Notes under the pieces: model-generated | The model's input: the letters and a program-made list of their open reading frames with translations, nothing else | What the model was told of the DNA's origin: nothing | The model's database searches: none | Assembly: GCA_010093605.1 (NCBI GenBank) | Contig: MU004185.1 | Location: forward strand, 641,334-705,333 | Direction: 5' to 3' | DNA: 64,000 bases | Source: Lophium mytilinum | Taxonomy: Eukaryota; Ascomycota; Dothideomycetes; Mytilinidiales; Mytilinidiaceae | Part shown: piece by piece, positions 56,276 through 64,000 of the stretch | How positions within the stretch are numbered: position 1 is the stretch's first letter | How the letters are laid out: each line of letters opens with the position of its first letter | Position numbers and translations under genes: made by a program

Positions 56276-58343
56276 ATGGACTTCCAACACCACATGGACT
56301 TCCACAGGCCCTCGTCCACGCTCTCCGTCGACCGGAAGCCCAGCACATTCTCCTACGACGACAACGTCACGCTCGACTCTACCATTCTCGACACCCCCAG
56401 CATCATGTCGCCGACGAATTCGCACCAGGGCATGTTCTCGCCCGAGACGTCGCTGTGGGAGGACTTCCCGGCCTCAGGCCCCTTTGTCGACCGCCAGCAG
56501 ACCTCTAACAACAGCAATCCCTTCTTCGAGCAGAACAACAACCCCTTTACCCGCCTACCGCCCACCCAAGCAGCTACCTACGGCCAACAGCCCGCGGCGT
56601 GGCCGATCAACGACAATTCTGGCTCCCGGACACCCACGGCGACGAAGCCGCTGCACGCGTTTGGCCAGGCCGACTACGATGCCCCGCCGCCGTCCGCCTT
56701 CATCCCGGTCGGCTCCCACATGCCGTCGACGTTTGGTGGACTGCCCCTCCAGAGCAACGTGCAGCCGAGTGCCGTGTTCCCCGCTGCTCCCGAGACGCCG
56801 CTGTCGCCGCACAGCAACAACGAGTGGATGGCCCTCGCCCAGCAGGAGCTGGATTCGCGGCCGGGCCCCAAGCGCATGCGAGCCAACTCTCCGCCCCGCT
56901 CCTACTCGCCGCGGCGGGACGGCATCCGGAAGAAGAACGCCCGCTTCGACATCCCGCCGGAGCGGAGCCTGCTCAACATCGACCTGCTGATCCAGAACTC
57001 CTCCAACGACGAGGAGATCAAGGAGCTCAAGCAGCAGAAACGCCTACTCAGGAACAGACAGGCCGCGTACGTCCTCTCCTTTGGATTTTGGTTCTTTGGC
57101 TTTGGTCTTTCGGTCCAGCGTGCCAATTGGTTTTGTAATGTCCCTCTGCTAACCTTTACATAGTCTTGATTCCCGGCAACGAAAGAAGAAGCACACCGAA
57201 GAGCTCGAGGAGGAGAAGAAGCTTTGGACCGAGCGGGTGGGCTGCCTCGAGGATGAGATCACCAGCCTACGTCTGCAGATGGAGGGAATGCTACGGGAGA
57301 AGGAGCAGACTCACCACGAGCACAATGAGATGAGGAATATCATCGATCAGCTGCAGTGGGATAAGGAGGAGCTCGTCCGATCCCACACTGTCGAGACTGG
57401 CGACCTCCGCAAGAAGGTCAACGTCCTCACCGAACGACTAGAGAGCGCCAGCACTGCCATGTCCGTTGCACCAAGCTCTACCTTCACTGACTTCGCCTCC
57501 GATATGGACAACCTCAACATGGGTGCGAACGACTGGGACAACTACATCTTCGTTCCCGATTTCGGATGCATGGACGAGTCGACGCCATCGGCAACAGAGA
57601 ACCCACAGCAGGAGCACTCCCTCGTCGTCGCGCCCCGCAAGAAGGATGCAGAGGACAAGCCCGTTGCTTCAGGTCTCCTCCTCATGCTCCTCCTCTGCGG
57701 CGCCTTTGTTGCCAGCAAGTCTTCCGGTTCTACTGCTCCGCCTCTTCCTCGCATGCCCGACGACGTCCGCGCCGCATCAGCCACCGTTCTCGACAGCATT
57801 TTCAAGGACGCCGGTGTCGCACCTTCGCCTGCCCAGCACCACAACCTCATTGCCAACCGAATCGAAGCTCTTGAGCCTGGACCATCCGGCGCCAACTGGA
57901 ACAAGCGTACCCTGTCTGGAGCTGAGTTCGCCAGCCTCTCGCACGGTGCCTCTTCTCACCTCGACCAATTACACGCCCATCTCGCCGCCCCTACCAAGGA
58001 CCAGGAGAACGAGCAACTATTCTCCATCACGCCGTCTCAGTACAACAGCCTCACTTCGGCAGAGTTCACCCGGCGAGGATACAGCGTGCACAGCGACGAC
58101 ATCAGCGACCCCTTGTCACCCGGATCACAGCCTTCGCACCACCGTCGCAATCTTGCCGAAACTCTTGCCGCCATGCGTGAGGAGAGCAAAGGCGAGACTG
58201 CAGCCGAGGTCTACACACGAAGCCTTCTATGGGAGCGAATCCCAAGCGAGGTTGTGCACGAGTTCAAGCGCATGGTCGAGGAGAGCGACCGTGCAACAAC
58301 GACAAGTGAAGATGGCATTCGCAAGGTCGAGGTTTCCGGCTGA
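56276..58343 (+). CDS. bZIP transcription factor with internal hydrophobic segment
   Basis: Exons 56276-57066 and 57164-58343, 97-nt intron (GTACGT..ACATAG) splitting an Ala in the basic region; 656 aa. Residues 1-245 are Gln/Ser/Pro-rich with a PGPKRMRANSPPRSYSPRR basic patch (likely NLS). The basic region is KRLLRNRQAALDSRQRKKKH (about 252-271), then a long leucine zipper/coiled coil to about residue 360. Residues 431-448 form a hydrophobic stretch (VASGLLLMLLLCGAFVAS). Basic regions with RNRQAALDSRQRKK occur in a fungal bZIP group; I cannot assign a gene name. The segment could be a TM (a tethered factor, as in CREB3/ATF6-like proteins) or an export signal. The start is the first ATG (MDFQHHMDF), with GCCATGG context. 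Confidence 0.85.
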
Positions 58344-59684
58344 ATGCTCCACATCCACGATCACTGTCCTTCCTACCCTTGAGTTGGATGACGGACGACC
58401 ACGCCATTTATTCCCTTTTGAATCTACTTGCATATTCTGGATTTTTGCATGAATTACTTCACTTCTTGGGCCTTTACCGGCATTACTAGGGACAAATTTG
58501 CATTTGGAAGGTATCCGTCAATTCTTCAGTCCATACACCGATCGCCGTCAACGTACCGACGACGCCTACCACCGCCTAGCCCAGGCCCTTCTTCTTGTGT
58601 TTTTTCCTCGACTCACGGAAAAAATGGGCCGGCTACTTCTGATTTTTCTCACTGTTTTCAACGAACCTACGATTCATGGGAACCGCGGGAAATCATACCG
58701 TTTATCGAGCATCTTGGGCGGCTGGGACTGAGACTGAGACTACGCGAATTCTGATTGATGGAGATCACAACAATCACAGCGCAGATTCTCATTTGTCACC
58801 TTCTATCTTCAAACTTGGACATTTTTATCTTATTTTGCCATATAGGTCGGGATTTTGTATGAACCTGGAAGGAAGCAAGCAAGCGAGCGATTTGGGATTG
58901 TCTTTGTGTGTCATTTTATTGTCATTTATTGCAGAGCAGAGCGAGCGTGTCATTTGGTATATTTCTTGAGAAGGATTTTTGCTGTTACGAGACCACATGT
59001 CTTTTGGGAAAGAACTACGATTTGGATGGATATCATGTCTTGCGACCTATTTGTCTTGGACCTTTCATATTATTACTATCAGCGTCACGAATTGTACATG
59101 GGCACAGCTGGAGGAAGGGGCCTTTTTGGGTATTCAAGCGCCCGCTTTTTCACTCTCAGCACGACGCTGCGGGAACCAAACTACTGGCTGAACATACACA
59201 TCACATACAACACCCCCCCACTGCAACGATTATCAAGAAGAAGCAAGACGAGATGACTACACACGAAAGACTACCCACGAAACTGTCTATGTTTTAATGC
59301 CGATCATGAGGAACATACACTGTACTGTTGTTTCAGAGGACACACACAGTACGCAGCTACTCTGGAACCTCGGAGCCAGCTATTTTTAGCGGTTATCATT
59401 ATCATTCCTCCATTGCTCCTTATCGTCATCGTCATCATTGGTCCCTGTTTTCCTTAAGACCACAGACGACATTTACTTAATTGGCTCCTGGAGTGCATGC
59501 GACATGCCACGAGCTGGCTGAGCGTTTGGGGGTGGCACACATCACCCCATGATTATTTTGTATGTAGCCCGTCTTTCCGAACCAACACTTTCCGTTGCGG
59601 GGTGTGCGTGGTGTGGCGGTTTCTTGGAAAACGCAGGAATGGGCTGAGCAAAGCTGAGCTTGCTCGGAAGTATCTCCCTCTCTC

Positions 59685-59708
59685 GAATCAAATCAAATCA
59701 AATCAATC
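59685..59708. repeat. (AATCA)n microsatellite
   Basis: Four AATCA units in tandem followed by a partial unit. No role is apparent. Confidence 0.8.
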
Positions 59709-60706
59709 TACCGTCCACCATCGAAGTGACATTCTCGCATCAATCTATCGAAATCTGCGCAAACTGACTACAACAAGTGACTCCCCTGGCAAGGATAAAA
59801 GAACAGTAAAGGATGCCGAAGTGCTGGCAACCCAAACGCTCCTCTCCACGTGCGCCGCTGCGACGCCGGCAAATATTCGTCTGAAATGCTGTCACTGCAC
59901 CCGGCACTGCACTTTGTCTGCACCCGGGCTCCCAAGTGGAAGGATCCGGGCGTGCATGCACGCACGCACGCAGCAACAGATCATTTTTCACCCACCCTGC
60001 AACCGGCTCGGCAGCCTAGGCGTGGATCCGGGCAGAGCGTGGCGCTCGTGGGCGGGTGTGTGTGTCGCCAGCTCACGAACAACAGCCAGATTAGATGCGA
60101 GCTGGGTCCTGCACCCCGCAGCAAGACTGCACCGCGGCAGAAGCAAGCAAAGCAAGCAGGCAAAGCCCTGAACACATCCCCCATGCCTCATCATTGCCCC
60201 CCCATCTGATCTCGGACGTACTCCAGGCCCTCATCCGTCCACACATGGAGAGGAGGACGTGCAGTGCATGCAGCAAGGCTGGTCATGTAGGTGGTGGGTA
60301 GTGAGACAGATGGGACGCAGAGGTTGGCAGAATGTAAGCTCAGCAATCGAATCGAATCGACCACCGCACCCACCCACCCACTCGACCCCCTTCCAAGAGA
60401 GGGAAATCAGGGCACCCCCCATCTGCTTTGGTCCAGATGACCGATGCGGTGGATCGGGTGCGATGCGCGATCTCGAATAGAGGCCTCAGCAGGCGCACAC
60501 GCCACCATAATGGATATTGAAAGCCTTTTCCAAAGAGGGGAAGGAGGGGGGGAAGCACACAAGCAAGTAGGCAAGCCACATTCGTTCTTTTCCAACTCAC
60601 TCGTGCCAAGGACGGTACAATACCCAGGTACGCCTAGGGTGTTTAGTGAGTAAGAATGATAGATTGCTGAATGAGGTATCTAGAGCATGATTCGAGCGGC
60701 TTTCCC

Positions 60707-60728
60707 GGCTGGCTGGCTGGCTAGCTGG
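60707..60728. repeat. (GGCT)n microsatellite
   Basis: About four GGCT units followed by AGCTGG. It lies 85 bp downstream of the Sel1-gene stop (minus strand). Confidence 0.75.
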
Positions 60729-60790
60729 AGAGATGCTACTCCGTCCGTGAGATGAGATATCCCGCGGGATACGTAGGCCCCCTCTAACCT

Positions 60791-63003
60791 TTATGGCTTA
60801 GGGTTGTACTTGTCTTTCCAGATCCTATGGCGGGAGAAGAAGGAAGCGTCAGCATCAGCACACAACAAGCTCGCAATCGATGATGAAGGGAAACCCTCTA
60901 GCGGCACACCCGCATCGAGCGGGCTGCCAGAACAGGCCGTAAACAGAACGAGGCAAGAAAAGTGTGAATAAAAAAATAGACGATGGCGCGCAGGGGAGGC
61001 CGGTCCAGCTCTAGCGGACGAGGGCAATCAGGCAAGTGTGGAGGGTGCGAGCCAAAACGGCTGGAGGGCATGCCAACAGCGAGGTGCCACGTGTATGCGC
61101 GCCAGTCGAAAGCAGGATACGGCGCTGGGCTCTCGTGATATAGTTGGCGGGGAATATGGGTGGGGGCTGGGGGCGAAGAGGGTGTGCATTGGAAGAGGGC
61201 TCTGGTGCGTGAAAAGGCATGCGGCGAGGGCCGTTCCCCTCCCTCTCGGCTAAGCGAATCGACAACGCAGAGCCACTCGATTCACGGGCAATGCGCGCCG
61301 CTGAAACATCCGAGCCCTAGCCTGTCGAGGAAGCAGGAACAGCATGCCGTCACGCTGTGCCCGGATGCTCTCTCGGCATCGTCTGTCCGGCCCGCGGCGA
61401 CAACGTGACGCGGGCCGGCCGACCTCACGCGTTGCGCGAGGGAGCTCGACGCGATGCGCGCTGTCAGGGACGGCCAGCGCAGGGACGGGCATGACGGAGG
61501 TGTGGAGAGAGACAAAGAGACTAGTAGATAGGAGAGACGTCTTGCTTACCAGGTGTTGCCTACGATCTTACTGCCCTTGGACTCGGCGAGGCGCAGGAAT
61601 TGCGCGGCTTTGAACTGTGAGGCGTGGAGACGCAAGTCAGCCTAGTTCAAAATGCTGCCCAACGAATGAGGCTGTATGATTCTGGTCTCGAGCTCGAGTG
61701 TGTGTGATGAGACTGCAGCAACTGACACCGGTCACGGAGCTGGTTGTCGTTGAGGGGCCAAAAGGGGACTCCAGCACCAGACTTGGGGGGGAATATACTG
61801 TAACAGGGCGACTGACCTTGTCTTTTTTGCATCCGAAACCTTCCAAATAGCACCAAGCTACTTCATTCATCGCGTCCGTGTCTCCGAGGTTCGCTGCCGT
61901 CTCGTAGTACTGCTTTGCGGCCACAGGGTCTTTCTTCGCCCCCCAGCCATTGCGGAAACAATTACCCAGCTCGAATATAGCGAGCGTGAGCTCTCCTTTT
62001 GCAGCACCCCCTTTCTTCATGCCTGCTGCTAGAGCGAGTGACTCCACGTCGGCACTGTTGGACGCGGCGTATGAGAGGTACGTGACGGCAAGCTCCTCGT
62101 TCTTTGTGCAGCCCCAAGCATGTCTACACATCGTGTCAGTGAACTGTAACCAACTGAAAACGTTTGCCACTACAGCCATAGCAAGCTGTTTGAGCGTTGC
62201 TTCGCTCGATCGAACTGACCTTAGGGCGAGCCCATAGAGGACCTGGCTCAGCGCGTTGTTTGCGCCATTGGGATCCGCCAATTTCCCAAACATCACAGTT
62301 GACTGATCATATTCTGCAAGCACCGTTAGGTACGATCCCAAAGTTTGCGAGAAAACGCGTCGTTGCCTTACCACCAGCTTCATGCAACCTGATAGCCTCC
62401 TGGATGTTCACCTAGCAAACCTATTAGCACATCTCCACCTCAATTAGACAGCCCCAAACTTACATCACCACCCGCATCACTAACGCTCACACTCCTACTC
62501 CTCTTCCCCTGCGGTGGCCCTCTCCCTCCCTCCCCCAGCGCCGCCTCACTGCTGTGCCTACTGACCGAATTCCCCTTCGCCAGCAGCGTCGCGCGCTTCT
62601 CCCAGTTCGCCTCGTCCTCCGCCGTCTTCGCCACCGTATTATCAATGGTCGGCAGGTCCTCCGGCACATTTACCGAGCTCGAGCTGCGCTCGCGCGAAAG
62701 GTGCAGCCGCTCAGAGAGCCGGCGGTCGCCCTTCTTGCCCTCATCTAGACTCTGATTCTGCGCCGCGTTCGAGTGTCTGCGAAAGCGGCCGCTGAGCCGT
62801 TTATGGTCCCGGTGGGCCTCTGGGGTTTGCTGGGGAGGCGCGTCGCCGGGGAAGATTGGGGGCGCAATCTCCTCTTGGGTGGTTGTGGTCGTGCGCATGA
62901 AGGTGAACTCTGGTACGTTCGGGGACAGAGTGGGACTGGCGGCCGGCGCGGTGCCCTCATCCTTTATCTTGTCTTTCTTTTTTAAGAGATTTTTGAGCGA
63001 CAT
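60791..63003 (-). CDS. Sel1-repeat protein with unusually long 3' introns
   Basis: Exons on the minus strand: 63003-62464, 62411-62372, 62313-62220, 62123-61817, 61614-61550 and 60824-60791; 359 aa with every junction in phase. Introns are 52, 58, 96, 202 and 725 nt; all others in this window are 46-141 nt. The N-terminal 180 residues are basic and Ser-rich (MSLKNLLKKKDKIKDEG). Sel1 repeats follow: IRLHEAGEYDQSTVMFGKLA, NNALSQVLYGLALRHAWGC, LGNCFRNGWGAKKDPVAAKQ and VAWCYLEGFGCKKDKFKAAQ. The last exon of 34 nt encodes IWKDKYNPKP after a split Trp, matching WIYKDKY in the Nif1-like gene. The 725-nt intron model rests on that match. Function unknown; Sel1 proteins act as scaffolds. Confidence 0.8.
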
Positions 63004-63670
63004 GTTCGATCGTGAGGACTAATTGGGGCGAGGGGCAGGGCGGCGCGTAAGAGCTGAAGGTAGGGAGAGCTGCGCGGGGGCTGTCGTACAGACTTGACAA
63101 TGCGATTGTACGCTACCTGATCCTAAGAGTAGTTCGATATCTTCGGAGACTTCGTGATGAGAGGCGTATGATCATTGAGAAGGATACGCGCAGGCGAAGC
63201 TTGTGGTTTAAAGGCACCGTTGACGTGCGGCCAAGAACGACCTGCAGTGCTCAGCCTCAAACTTCGGGTCAGACTTCTAAGGAGTCCGCTCCAGGTACCC
63301 GGTCACAAGTAGATGTGTGACCACTGTTCTTCACAGGCTACCGTAGCTCACTTATTATGCGAAGTGTCACGTAGTAACATGTTATCAAGGTATAATGATT
63401 CATTTCTATTTAGACCTAGTACTACAATCTTTCTGATGATCCTCGTAGAGGCCATCAACCATTTTGAAGGCCCAAAACCAGACTGTCATAATAATTCCAT
63501 GCTCTTGCAGAAACAGAGATCGCAAATAGATCTGATGATGCTGTAACCCTAGCAATGCCATAAAATGGGTATCAATGGCAAGCTCTACCATAATCCGAAC
63601 GCCGGCATAATGCTCATAGAGCTTCAGGACTCAAGGAGTCCTGGGAGCATACCCTAACTTACTGTTACTT
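63004..63670. other. intergenic region
   Basis: About 670 bp between two minus-strand genes. It must hold the Sel1-gene promoter and the 3' flank of the CCCH gene. It is AT-rich from 63310 to 63640. No gene seen. Confidence 0.55.
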
Positions 63671-64000
63671 TCAGATTCGCACGTAGTCCTGCTGCTGAGA
63701 AAGCCCGAGACCAATAATGTCGGAATCATCATCGATTCCCTCAGAGTCAAAGTCGTCGCTGTCCCCAAAGACCTCCTCATCGCTGGAAATGTCTTGGGAG
63801 TCATCATCGTCCGAGACCGGCAGGCTTCCCGCTGCAGCTGCCTTACTGCGGAGTTGGCTTGCACGATCGACATGGGGAAGACGACACTTCGCATTCCGGC
63901 ACATTCCCTTGTTAGCATAGTCAGGGCACTCAAACATATGACGGTCCGGGCAGTCGACGCCTTTGTCGCAGTATCCGAGGCGACCAAAAGCGCGGCAAAC
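63671..64000 (-). CDS. CCCH zinc-finger protein, 3' end (5' partial)
   Basis: The minus-strand frame is open from the window edge to the stop at 63671 (109 codons plus stop). Two tandem CCCH fingers are visible: CRAFGRLGYCDKGVDCPDRH (C-x8-C-x5-C-x3-H) and CPDYANKGMCRNAKCRLPH (C-x8-C-x4-C-x3-H). An acidic tail follows (DDDDSQDISSDEEVFGDSDD). The short fingers followed by an acidic end resemble the fungal Red5/ZC3H3-type RNA-binding proteins that act in nuclear RNA surveillance and poly(A) handling; that family call is tentative. More fingers probably lie upstream, outside the window. Confidence 0.8.
   Translation of the reverse strand, partial: VCRAFGRLGYCDKGVDCPDRHMFECPDYANKGMCRNAKCRLPHVDRASQLRSKAAAAGSLPVSDDDDSQDISSDEEVFGDSDDFDSEGIDDDSDIIGLGLSQQQDYVRI

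Larger units (their letters stand above)
58344..60790. other. long intergenic region between convergent genes
   Basis: About 2.45 kb. From 58344 to 59480 it is T-rich and reads like a long 3' UTR of the bZIP gene. A run of AATCA units lies at 59685-59708 and a (GGCT)n tract at 60707-60728. ORFs on both strands have no domains. Confidence 0.55.

Overview
This window is nuclear DNA of a filamentous ascomycete (Pezizomycotina). Gene content and leader style look like Dothideomycetes, but the class is an inference. The supporting signs are introns of about 48-60 nt with GT..AG ends and CTRAY-like branch points, monocistronic genes on both strands, long pyrimidine-rich leaders, a HET-domain protein, an Mps1 kinase, a Wss1-type protease and a class II tRNA-Leu with an intron. 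I resolved 22 protein genes by conceptual splicing (three lack internal introns in any model but most are split), one tRNA, one disrupted gene copy and one gene fragment.

Layout. 1-10.8 kb: the 3' part of PWP1, a Ser-rich conserved protein, a HET-domain protein, a secreted bacterial-type solute-binding protein (-), the mitochondrial ribosomal protein L37, then a gene-poor 1.7 kb stretch with two decayed repeats. 10.8-25.2 kb: MPS1 kinase (-) head-to-head with an eight-exon thiolase-like gene, an MBOAT/wax-synthase-like membrane acyltransferase (-), a Pho84/Git1-type MFS transporter, a small GPI-anchored wall protein with a PIR motif, and tRNA-Leu(UAA). 25.6-36.8 kb is all on the minus strand: FAN1 nuclease, a tandem paralog pair (one copy broken), a gene fragment, an ANCHR-like ESCRT regulator, a Cdc1-type phosphoesterase and UBA3. 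37-52.8 kb: TEL2, which shares a 267-bp divergent promoter with UBA3, WSS1 (-), a DUF1776 protein, a Nif1-like Sel1 protein, a PTC7-like PP2C (-) and PRP4. 52.8-64 kb: a bZIP factor with very long flanks, a second Sel1-repeat gene (-) with unusually long introns, and the 3' end of a CCCH zinc-finger gene (-).

Most genes are housekeeping. Several serve genome maintenance or division: FAN1 (interstrand crosslinks), WSS1 (DNA-protein crosslinks), TEL2 (PIKK assembly), MPS1 (spindle checkpoint) and an ANCHR-like protein (abscission). There is no sign of an operon or biosynthetic cluster. No previously undescribed multi-gene system was evident. The most unusual items are a 6-nt microexon in UBA3 that encodes part of the nucleotide-binding strand, the tandem paralog pair with one broken copy, and two families of decayed repeats. 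Splice sites are conceptual and were not checked against transcripts.
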